5,182 bases of DNA from Planctomycetota bacterium (GCA_024278415.1 JAJRTI010000170.1:1-5182); one strand, 5' to 3'; shown: positions 1 to 4,523, counted from the first letter of the stretch. The notes: a model not told the origin generated them from the sequence alone. Made by a program: numbers and translations.

Positions 1-77
1 ACAAGGAAATCGACCAGATGGTCGACCGGGCCAACCTCGATGCCCGCAAGAACAACACACGCGCCAAGGCTTCGTAA
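1..77 (+). CDS. C-terminal end of an unidentified protein (partial)
   Basis: Twenty-four codons in the frame starting at base 3 end in TAA at 75-77. The visible tail is charged and rich in Lys, Arg and Asn, with IDQMVDRANLDARKNN followed by TRAKAS. About 20 of the 24 third positions are G or C, which matches the codon use of the other genes here and supports real coding. The rest of the gene lies outside the window and I do not recognise the family. A basic tail of this kind could belong to a small RNA-binding or ribosomal protein, but nothing visible proves that. The hairpin and T-run at 164-185 could terminate its transcript about 90 bases downstream. Confidence 0.6.
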   Translation, partial: KEIDQMVDRANLDARKNNTRAKAS

Positions 78-157
78 ACTTGACTCCTTTGTTAAGTTTC
101 TGAGCCTTGGAAACGACTAGTTATGTACACGGGCCGTGCGGGACGCGCGGGTCGTTT

Positions 158-220
158 GTAGTAGGGCGATTGATCGCCCGTTTTTCAGCGTTACTGACGG
201 GCCATGAATGGCCCTACTAC
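158..220. repeat. Inverted pair of REP-like palindromes with GTAG feet
   Basis: Bases 158-179 read GTAGTAGGGC then a hairpin (GGGCGA, loop TTGA, TCGCCC). Bases 199-220, read on the - strand, also start GTAGTAGGGC and form a hairpin (GGGCCA, loop TTCA, TGGCCC). The two units face each other across a 19-base spacer (180-198). The outer 10 bases of each are identical, and the one variable stem pair is swapped (G-C in one, C-G in the other), so pairing is kept. A GTAG tetranucleotide 5' of a short palindrome, and head-to-head doublets, are hallmarks of REP elements mobilised by RAYT (TnpA-REP) transposases. No such transposase is in the window. Confidence 0.7.
164..185 (+). terminator. Probable intrinsic terminator within the first REP unit
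   Basis: GGGCGA (164-169) pairs with TCGCCC (174-179) around a TTGA loop, followed by G and five Ts (181-185). It lies about 87 bases after the stop of the partial gene at the left edge and could end that transcript. The T-run is short and the hairpin is also part of a REP-like unit, so termination may be secondary. Confidence 0.55.
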
Positions 221-225
221 AAGCC

Positions 226-241
226 AGCGGCGTCTGCCGCT
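226..241. repeat. Small hairpin upstream of the attenuator promoter
   Basis: AGCGGC (226-231) pairs with GCCGCT (236-241) around a GTCT loop. It lies about 45 bases upstream of the -35 box at 285. It could be part of the repeat-rich spacer or a protein site; nothing here decides between them. No gene is evident in 78-284. Confidence 0.35.
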
Positions 242-284
242 CGGATCAGCAAAGCTCATGGGGAACCTCCTGGGGAGCATGTCA

Positions 285-314
285 TTGACACCCCGCCCGC
301 GCCGCGTGTATCAT
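285..314 (+). promoter_or_regulatory. Sigma70-type promoter of the leader-aminotransferase-trpS operon
   Basis: A perfect -35 box TTGACA (285-290) is followed by an 18-base spacer and a TATCAT -10 box (309-314, five of six consensus bases). Transcription would start near 320-322, about 30 bases before the leader-peptide ATG and about 245 bases before the aminotransferase. No comparable promoter is visible between the terminator at 499-527 and the aminotransferase start, so this is the best candidate for driving the operon. Confidence 0.7.
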
Positions 315-351
315 GTGCGCCCCTGTAAGTGCCCCGCGTGGACAACAACCG

Positions 352-471
352 ATGCTTCACTTCCGTGACAACAACCGCGGCTGGCATCCCGGCCACCACA
401 TGCACGCGATCGCACCCGCGTGGACATCGTGGATGTGGCGGAGTCGAAGAGTTCGCACCCGGGGTTTGTGA
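352..471 (+). CDS. Candidate Trp-rich leader peptide of the attenuator
   Basis: A 39-residue reading frame starts at ATG 352 and stops at TGA 469-471. It contains four Trp (residues 11, 24, 27, 29), with the run W24-T-S-W-M-W29 just before an Arg-rich end. It also has five His (3, 12, 15, 16, 18), four of them within residues 12-18. Such Trp enrichment directly upstream of a trpS operon is what a trp-type leader peptide shows. A ribosome stalled at the Trp codons (421-438) would leave bases 460-469 free to form the antiterminator. A ribosome reaching the stop codon would cover them and let the terminator form. There is no good Shine-Dalgarno site; ACAACAACC (342-350) sits one base before the ATG. 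TGG codons are common in GC-rich DNA, so the frame could be fortuitous, but its placement argues otherwise. The peptide itself probably has no other role. Confidence 0.6.
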   Translation: MLHFRDNNRGWHPGHHMHAIAPAWTSWMWRSRRVRTRGL

Positions 472-504
472 AGCGTCAGTATGAGCTGATACCAACAGGC
501 CCCG
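460..504 (+). promoter_or_regulatory. Antiterminator helix
   Basis: Bases 460-469 pair with 495-504 over 10 consecutive base pairs, two of them G-U. The 3' strand overlaps the first six bases of the terminator stem (499-504), so the two folds exclude each other. The 5' strand lies in the last four codons of the leader peptide, where a terminating ribosome would mask it. Confidence 0.6.
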
Positions 505-527
505 AGGCGGACGCTTCGGGGCTTTTT
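499..527 (+). terminator. Intrinsic terminator (attenuator)
   Basis: GCCCCGAGGC (499-508) pairs with GCTTCGGGGC (513-522), 10 bp with one G-U and a GGAC loop, followed directly by TTTTT (523-527) and then a further T-rich stretch. It lies 39 bases before the aminotransferase start, inside the operon leader, and so must be bypassed for the downstream genes to be expressed from the promoter at 285-314. Confidence 0.85.
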
Positions 528-553
528 CATTTTTCTCACGCCATCGAATCGCC

Positions 554-559
554 AAGGAG
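554..559 (+). promoter_or_regulatory. Shine-Dalgarno site that decides the TTG start at 567
   Basis: AAGGAG (554-559) is the clearest ribosome binding site in the window. It sits seven bases before TTG 567, the first in-frame start codon after the attenuator terminator. The reading frame is open further upstream to a GTG at 420, but that start would place the coding region across the terminator. Confidence 0.85.
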
Positions 560-566
560 ATTGGCC

Positions 567-1748
567 TTGAAAATCCGAGCATCCAAGCGTATCCGCAGCC
601 TCCCCCAGTACGCGTTCGCCGCGGTCGATGAGAAGGTCGCCGCCCTGAAGGCCGCGGGCAAGAGCCCCATCGACTTCGGCGTGGGCGATCCCACCGTGCC
701 CACGCCCAAGCTCGTGCGCGACGCCTGCAAGGCCGGCACGGAGAAGCGCAAGTCCGCAGGCTACCCCAGCTACATCGGAGCGGCCGAGTACCGACAAGCC
801 GTGGCCGACTGGAACTGCAAGCGCTTCGGCGTGTGCCTCGCCCCCGATACCGAGATCGCGTCCACCATCGGCTCCAAGGAGGGCGTGTTCAACTTCGCAG
901 AAGGCATGGTCGATCCCGGCGACGTGGTCATCATCCCCTCGCCCGGCTATCCGCCGTACACAACCGGCACGAGGTTCGCCGAAGGCAAGTGCTACTACTA
1001 CGGCCTCTCCGCGGACAACGGCTTCCTGCCCGATCTGAAATCGATCCCCGCGTCGGTCTGCAAGAAGGCCAAGGTCCTGTGGATCAACTACCCCAACAGC
1101 CCCACCGGCGCGCTCGCGCCCAAAAGCTTCCTCGAGGAGGTCGTCGAGTTCGGCCACAAGCACGACATCGTCATCGCGTCCGACGAGGCGTACAGCGAGT
1201 TGTACTACACGGACGAGAAGCCCACGTCGCTCCTCGAGATCAGCAAGGAGGGTGTGATCGTCTTCCAGTCGCTCTCGAAGCGCAGCGCGATGACCTGCTA
1301 CCGCGTGGGCTGGGTCGCCGGCGACTCGCGCGTGATCGACGTGTTCAAGAAGGTCAAGACCAACATCGACTCCGGCACCGCGACGTTCGTGCAAGACGCG
1401 GCCATCGCGGCGCTGTCCGACGAGCGGCACGTGGCCAAGATGCGCAAGGACTACAAAGAGAAGCGCGACATCCTCGCCAACGCGCTCGTGAAGGCCGGGC
1501 TCGACGACTGCACGCCCGACTCCACCATCTACCTCTGGCAGCGCGTGCCCAAAGGCATGACCTCGGAGGAGTTCGTGCTCAAGCTCATGGACCTCGCGCA
1601 GCCCGTCGTGGTCACGCCCGGCCCCGCGCTCGGCAACCCGCTCAAGGACAAGACCAACCCCGGCGAGGGCTACGTGCGCTTCGCGTTCGTGCCGTCCGTA
1701 GCCGACACGAAGACGGCCGCAAAGGCGATTGCCGGCATGAAGCTCTAA
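567..1748 (+). CDS. PLP-dependent class I/II aminotransferase, LL-diaminopimelate aminotransferase-like
   Basis: This is a 393-residue fold-type I aminotransferase that moves an amino group between an amino acid and a 2-oxo acid using pyridoxal phosphate in the cytoplasm. Visible landmarks are FGVGDPTVPTP (37-47), YPSY with GSKEGVF in the cofactor-binding half, NYPNSPTG with the PLP-contacting Asn at 177, Asp206 and Tyr209 in ASDEAYSE, the Schiff-base Lys238 in SLSKRSAMTCYRVG, and Arg371 in YVRFAF for the substrate carboxylate. Length and the stretch KVKTNIDSG match LL-diaminopimelate aminotransferase (DapL) and its relatives, which act in lysine and peptidoglycan precursor synthesis. Substrate cannot be fixed from sequence: its place behind a Trp-rich leader and before trpS leaves an aromatic aminotransferase possible. 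The TTG start is chosen from the AAGGAG site. It is probably cotranscribed with trpS, 66 bases downstream. Confidence 0.9.
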   Translation: MKIRASKRIRSLPQYAFAAVDEKVAALKAAGKSPIDFGVGDPTVPTPKLVRDACKAGTEKRKSAGYPSYIGAAEYRQAVADWNCKRFGVCLAPDTEIASTIGSKEGVFNFAEGMVDPGDVVIIPSPGYPPYTTGTRFAEGKCYYYGLSADNGFLPDLKSIPASVCKKAKVLWINYPNSPTGALAPKSFLEEVVEFGHKHDIVIASDEAYSELYYTDEKPTSLLEISKEGVIVFQSLSKRSAMTCYRVGWVAGDSRVIDVFKKVKTNIDSGTATFVQDAAIAALSDERHVAKMRKDYKEKRDILANALVKAGLDDCTPDSTIYLWQRVPKGMTSEEFVLKLMDLAQPVVVTPGPALGNPLKDKTNPGEGYVRFAFVPSVADTKTAAKAIAGMKL

Positions 1749-1749
1749 C

Positions 1750-1783
1750 GGTCATTGGTCATTGGTCATTCGTCACTGGTAAC
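1750..1783 (+). repeat. Degenerate heptamer repeat between the two operon genes
   Basis: Three perfect tandem GGTCATT units (1750-1770) are followed by the degenerate units CGTCACT (1771-1777) and GGTAAC. They begin two bases after the aminotransferase stop and end about 30 bases before the trpS start. This looks like a short slippage-prone spacer. I see no terminator or promoter in this gap, which agrees with cotranscription. Confidence 0.75.
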
Positions 1784-1814
1784 GGCTCACAGCCATCAAC
1801 CATCAGGTTCCCCA

Positions 1815-2792
1815 ATGGAAAAGCGACTCTTCAGCGGCATCCAGCCGACCGGCGAGCTGCACATCGGCAACTACCTCGGCGCGATCAAGAATTGGGTCGC
1901 GCTGATCGAGGAGTTCGAGTGCGTCTACTGCGTGGTCGACTACCACGCGATCACCATCGAGTACGACCCGGCCGAGATGCAGGAGCGCGTGCGCAACGCG
2001 GCCGCGACGCTCATCGGCTGCGGCATCGACCCCGAGCGTTGCATGCTCTTCGTGCAATCGCACGTGCCCGAGCACTGCGAACTCGCGTGGATCTTTAACT
2101 CGGTCACGCCCATGGGCGAGCTGGGCCGCATGACGCAGTTCAAGGAGAAATCCAAGCAGCACGAGGAGAACGTGAACGTCGGCCTGTTCGACTATCCCGT
2201 GCTCCAGGCCGCGGACATCGCGCTCTACAAGGCCATCGCCGTGCCCGTGGGCCAAGACCAAGTGCAGCACGTCGAGTTTTCACGCGAGGTCGTGCGGAAG
2301 TTCAACGCGCGCTACGGCGACGTCTTCCCCGAACCCCAAGCCCTTCTCACCGAGGCCGCACGCATCAAGGGCCTCGACGGACAGGCCAAGATGAGCAAGT
2401 CCATGGACAATTACATCGGCCTGCTCGAAGAGCCCGACGCGATCCGCGCCAAGCTCAAGAAGGCGTTCACCGTCGCAACCCGCCTGCGCAAGTCCGATCC
2501 CGGCGATCCCGACATCTGCAACATCCACGCGCTGCACAAATTCTTCTCTCCGGCCGAACAATGCGAGGAGATCGACAAGGGCTGCCGGTCTGCGGAACTC
2601 GGCTGCGTGGACTGCAAGGCCATGCTTGCCGAGAACATGATCAACGCGCTCACTCCGATCCGCAAAAAGACGCTCGCGGTGAAAGCGGATACCGAGTATC
2701 TCGACTGCGTGCTCAAGGCCGGCGCGGACCGCTGCCGCGCGATCGCGGTGGACACCATGGGCGAGGTGCGCGAGGCCATGGGGCTGCGGTAG
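1815..2792 (+). CDS. trpS: Tryptophanyl-tRNA synthetase, probable iron-sulfur type
   Basis: A class Ic aminoacyl-tRNA synthetase of 325 residues, the usual bacterial length, that charges tRNA-Trp with tryptophan using ATP. The Rossmann-fold signature PTGELHIGN has its HIGN at 16-19, followed by DYHAIT. The family stretch MGELGRMTQFKEKS and the segment DYPVLQAADI with VPVGQDQVQH come next, and KMSKS is at 192-196. Near the C-terminus Cys235, Cys257, Cys264 and Cys267 form C-x21-C-x6-C-x2-C. This is close to the C-x22-C-x6-C-x2-C motif that binds a [4Fe-4S] cluster in Thermotoga maritima TrpRS and is believed to assist anticodon recognition. The ATG at 1815 starts the conserved N-terminus; an upstream in-frame ATG (1755) lies in the heptamer repeat and is unlikely. 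Only a weak CAGG precedes the start. The gene is probably controlled by the Trp attenuator at 321-527. Confidence 0.97.
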   Translation: MEKRLFSGIQPTGELHIGNYLGAIKNWVALIEEFECVYCVVDYHAITIEYDPAEMQERVRNAAATLIGCGIDPERCMLFVQSHVPEHCELAWIFNSVTPMGELGRMTQFKEKSKQHEENVNVGLFDYPVLQAADIALYKAIAVPVGQDQVQHVEFSREVVRKFNARYGDVFPEPQALLTEAARIKGLDGQAKMSKSMDNYIGLLEEPDAIRAKLKKAFTVATRLRKSDPGDPDICNIHALHKFFSPAEQCEEIDKGCRSAELGCVDCKAMLAENMINALTPIRKKTLAVKADTEYLDCVLKAGADRCRAIAVDTMGEVREAMGLR

Positions 2793-2839
2793 GAATCCGC
2801 AGACTGTGCGGACAGCGCATCGGAACCAGACCACCTCAA

Positions 2840-2874
2840 GAGGCCCGGGCTTCGGCTCGGGCCTCTTTGTTTGT
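2840..2874 (+). terminator. Intrinsic terminator of the aminotransferase-trpS operon
   Basis: GAGGCCCGGGC (2840-2850) pairs with GCTCGGGCCTC (2855-2865) over 11 bp with one G-U, capped by a very stable TTCG loop and followed by TTTGTTTGT. It begins 47 bases after the trpS stop. A smaller hairpin, TCCGCA with TGCGGA (2796-2812), precedes it. Confidence 0.9.
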
Positions 2875-2934
2875 GTCGTGAGCCGCGTCCCGACGGAAGC
2901 ACTGCTGGCGCGTGAGCCCCAATGTGGCACGGTC

Positions 2935-2943
2935 GGCTTTACC
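2935..2943 (+). repeat. Left copy of the 9-bp target-site duplication
   Basis: GGCTTTACC directly abuts the left terminal inverted repeat and is repeated exactly, in the same orientation, at 3300-3308 next to the right one. Confidence 0.75.
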
Positions 2944-2962
2944 CAATGCCATTGACTTAAGG
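2944..2962 (+). repeat. Left terminal inverted repeat
   Basis: CAATGCCATTGACTTAAGG matches the reverse complement of 3281-3299 at 18 of 19 positions (G versus A at position 11 of the repeat). Weaker symmetry continues inwards for about 15 bases (CGCTGCGTCCGCG on the left, AGCGCGTCACGCG on the right). Confidence 0.8.
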
Positions 2963-3010
2963 ATCGCTGCGTCCGCGGGATCTACGAAGCATGAGCAAAG
3001 GCGCACTCCT

Positions 3011-3228
3011 AGGCCAGCTTCAGCTGGCCTGTCTGATTGCCACCAGATTCATCTGGTGGCCACGATGGCCATCTTCCAAAGCAACATCAGCCTGCTTCAG
3101 CAGGGCTTCTCTGCCTGGCGTCATTGAATCGAGAAGCCGCGCTGAAGCGCGCTCCTGCCAACGAAGGGGAGGCTTGGTGTCCACCACGTGAACGTGGTGG
3201 CAAGGCAGAGAGCCAGCTCAAGCTGGCT
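3011..3228. repeat. Mirrored hairpin set with TTCA and TGAA loops
   Basis: On the left half H1 is AGGCCAGC-TTCA-GCTGGCCT (3011-3030), H2 is a 9-bp stem around TTCA (3039-3060) and H3 has CCTGC-TTCA-GCAGG with an added two pairs past a one-base bulge (3089-3107). The right half mirrors them: H4 has CGCGC-TGAA-GCGCG with the same bulge and outer pairs (3135-3153), H5 is CCACCACG-TGAA-CGTGGTGG (3181-3200), and H6 is GCCAGC around a TCAA loop (3211-3228). Reverse-complementing H3, H2 and H1 gives H4, H5 and H6 with changed stem bases but kept pairing. The segments GCTTCTC (3105-3111) and GAGAAGC (3131-3137) mirror each other around the centre. A plain 10-bp palindrome GATGGCCATC (3064-3073) has no clear partner. 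Confidence 0.8.
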
Positions 3229-3280
3229 GGATCCGGTGTTCCAACGGAAGGACCAACACGGCCACGCGTGACGCGCTACG

Positions 3281-3299
3281 CCTTAAGTTAATGGCATTG
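3281..3299 (-). repeat. Right terminal inverted repeat
   Basis: CCTTAAGTTAATGGCATTG is the inverted partner of 2944-2962, with one mismatch, and is followed at once by the right GGCTTTACC direct repeat. Confidence 0.8.
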
Positions 3300-3308
3300 G
3301 GCTTTACC
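3300..3308 (+). repeat. Right copy of the 9-bp target-site duplication
   Basis: GGCTTTACC is identical to 2935-2943. The outer flanks CGGTC (2930-2934) and GACCG (3309-3313) are complementary, so the uninterrupted site was itself a hairpin. Confidence 0.75.
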
Positions 3309-3344
3309 GACCGCGCTCTCCCGGGAACGTGACACGCACTGACA

Positions 3345-3362
3345 CGGTTGGCAGACCAACCG
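3345..3362. repeat. Hairpin downstream of the glycosyltransferase gene
   Basis: CGGTTGG (3345-3351) pairs with CCAACCG (3356-3362) around CAGA. It lies 44 bases past the stop codon of the - strand gene. It has no T-run on either strand, so it is a poor intrinsic terminator. It could protect the mRNA 3' end or block polymerase with Rho. The copies of CCCGGGA and TCCCGGG at 3320-3326 and 3382-3388 bracket it. Confidence 0.5.
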
Positions 3363-3405
3363 CGCCACGCTCCACAGGCGGTCCCGGGCGTGATCGCATG
3401 TGCGT

Positions 3406-4485
3406 TCAAAGCGCGCCGTAAAACTCCATGTGCGCAGCCGCGTTCCGCTCCCATGTGAAGTGCTGCTCGACGCGCGCCCGCCCGGCCTTGCCCCAACTGG
3501 CTCGCTTCCCTCGCTCAATGGCGAGATCCGTCAGCGCGTCCGCAAGCGCCTGTGCATCGTCGGCCGGCACGAGGAGGCCGGTCTCGCCCTGGACGACCAG
3601 CTCCGGTGTGCCGCCAACGGACGTGGCCACGACCGGCAGCCCCGCGGCCATGGCCTCCAGCACCGCGTTGGGCATGCCCTCCCACCGGGACGCGCTCACG
3701 AACAGGTCGGCGGACCGAAGCAGCGCGGGCACATCGTCTGAGCGTCCCATGAGCGTGACCGTTTCCGCCAAGCCGGAGGCGGCGATGCGCCGCTGGAGCG
3801 CGGCGCGGTCCGGGCCCTCGCCCGCGATCGTGATCTGGAACACGATGTCGCGTTGCGCACAGATGCGCGCCGCGTCGATGAGCACGTCGTACCCCTTCTG
3901 CGGATCAAGCCGGCCCACGGACACGATGCGCACGGGCTCTTCGATCGGACCGAGGGAGTCTGACCGCGGGGTGAAGGTATCTGTGTCTACGCCATTCGCA
4001 ATCGCCGCGACGCGCTCGCCGGGAACGCGGCAGCGCTCGCAGAAGAACTGCTTCGTCGACTCGGACACACATACGAACTGATCGGCCAGCCGCCACATGA
4101 GCCGATTGAGGAGCCGATGGGAGCCGCGCGGCTCCTCGACGCGGACCGACGAGACCACGCGGGGCACGCGCGCCAGTCGTGCGCAGAGGCGCCCCAGCAC
4201 GTTCGCGTGGAAGAGAAACGTGTGCACCACGTCGAACTGGCCCCGGCGCATGATCCGCCACAGCTTTACGCCAGCGAGCGGCAGCGAGCACGCGCTCGCG
4301 TGGAGCTTGTGCACGGCCACGCCCTCGCGCTCCAGCCATTCGCCCACCACGCCGTCGCCCATGAGGCTGGCCACTTCCGGCTCGAACTGCTCGCGGTCGA
4401 GGCGCGTCACGAGATGGAACAGCGCCTTCTCTGCCCCGCCGGGGTCAAGCTCGGTGATGACGTAGAGGATTCGTCGGGGTGGCAT
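3406..4485 (-). CDS. GT4-family glycosyltransferase
   Basis: This 359-residue protein has the two Rossmann-like halves of a GT-B fold. It is expected to transfer a sugar from a nucleotide-sugar donor with retention of configuration, at the cytoplasmic face of the membrane, to a lipid-linked or cell-surface glycan; donor and acceptor cannot be told from the sequence. The N-terminal acceptor half begins ILYVITELDPGGAEK with the glycine-rich loop at 16-19 and contains VVHTFLFHAN (86-95). The C-terminal donor half has VSVGRLDPQKG with Arg192 and Lys197, AGEGPD (221-226) and the E-x7-E motif EGMPNAVLE (Glu269 and Glu277), then AGLPVVAT. These match the Glycos_transf_4 and Glycos_transf_1 domains. 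There is no signal peptide or membrane segment. The frame stays open upstream, but ATG 4485 starts the conserved N-terminus. No Shine-Dalgarno site is seen; ACAACAACC lies four bases before the start. It has no adjacent glycan genes in the window. Confidence 0.93.
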   Translation of the reverse strand: MPPRRILYVITELDPGGAEKALFHLVTRLDREQFEPEVASLMGDGVVGEWLEREGVAVHKLHASACSLPLAGVKLWRIMRRGQFDVVHTFLFHANVLGRLCARLARVPRVVSSVRVEEPRGSHRLLNRLMWRLADQFVCVSESTKQFFCERCRVPGERVAAIANGVDTDTFTPRSDSLGPIEEPVRIVSVGRLDPQKGYDVLIDAARICAQRDIVFQITIAGEGPDRAALQRRIAASGLAETVTLMGRSDDVPALLRSADLFVSASRWEGMPNAVLEAMAAGLPVVATSVGGTPELVVQGETGLLVPADDAQALADALTDLAIERGKRASWGKAGRARVEQHFTWERNAAAHMEFYGAL

Positions 4486-4523
4486 GGTGGGTTGTTGTAG
4501 CTCAGCCGCGCACAGGGAAGGTC

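Larger units (their letters stand above)
321..527 (+). ncRNA. Transcribed attenuator leader with alternative RNA folds (candidate Trp attenuator)
   Basis: The predicted transcript from about 321 to the terminator T-run at 527 is about 205 nt. It contains a 39-codon leader peptide (352-471), an intrinsic terminator (499-522 stem) and an alternative helix that excludes it. In that helix CGGGGTTTGT (460-469) pairs with ACAGGCCCCG (495-504), 10 bp including two G-U pairs, and so uses the terminator's 5' arm. A further helix joins GATGCTTCAC (351-360) to GTGAAGCGTC (468-477), 10 bp with one G-U. It hides the leader start codon and the last bases of the antiterminator arm. A small hairpin (379-384 with 389-394) lies between. 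This layout matches ribosome-mediated attenuation as in trp, his and phe operons. I see no T-box or known riboswitch core. The function is inferred from sequence only. Confidence 0.65.
2944..3299. mobile_element. Non-coding MITE-like insertion element, 356 bp
   Basis: The element is bounded by 19-bp terminal inverted repeats of the form CAATGCCATTRACTTAAGG (2944-2962 and 3281-3299 in reverse complement, 18 of 19 identical). It is flanked by the perfect direct repeat GGCTTTACC (2935-2943 and 3300-3308). Nine-base duplications are made by several DDE transposases, for example IS10 and IS50 of the IS4 family. It has no convincing protein-coding frame, so it would need a transposase supplied in trans. 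The interior contains mirrored hairpins (3011-3228). It fills the 613-base gap between trpS and the convergent glycosyltransferase, after the trpS terminator, and so disrupts no gene. The parent family cannot be named from sequence alone. Confidence 0.75.

Noticed and set aside
64..110. Hairpin CCAAGGCT (64-71) with AGCCTTGG (103-110) as terminator of the first gene
   Set aside because: The 31-base loop is large, it overlaps the stop codon and there is no T-run after it. The hairpin at 164-185 is the better candidate.
321..527. T-box, tRNA, 6S RNA or known riboswitch in the leader
   Set aside because: I found no T-box core (AGGGTGGNACCGCG), no tRNA cloverleaf, no long 6S-type stem and no recognised aptamer. 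The leader-peptide attenuator explains the structure better.
420..566. Extension of the aminotransferase to GTG 420
   Set aside because: It crosses a strong terminator, lacks a ribosome binding site and family similarity, and competes with an AAGGAG-preceded TTG at 567.
357..1430. Long - strand open frame opposite the aminotransferase
   Set aside because: It is antisense to a conserved enzyme, has low-complexity Val, Gly, Ala, Arg and Asp composition and no recognisable domain.
833..2098. Long Arg-rich open frame on the + strand overlapping both operon genes
   Set aside because: It is an out-of-frame shadow with extreme Arg content, and it conflicts with two clearly recognised enzymes.
3011..3228. 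CRISPR array
   Set aside because: The hairpins differ in sequence, are not equal direct repeats, have unequal spacing and are arranged as mirror images.
2944..3299. Integron attC site or small protein genes in the convergent gap
   Set aside because: No GTTRRRY-type core sites were seen. The short open frames here run through the hairpins and inverted ends and have no ribosome binding sites, so they are accidental.
2930..3313. A single 33-bp imperfect terminal inverted repeat (27 of 33)
   Set aside because: Five of the six mismatches cluster in CTTTA, which is in the same orientation at both ends. A 19-bp repeat plus a 9-bp target duplication within a palindromic target explains every base better.
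3345..3362. Intrinsic terminator of the glycosyltransferase
   Set aside because: The hairpin is sound but there is no T-run after it in the - strand direction.
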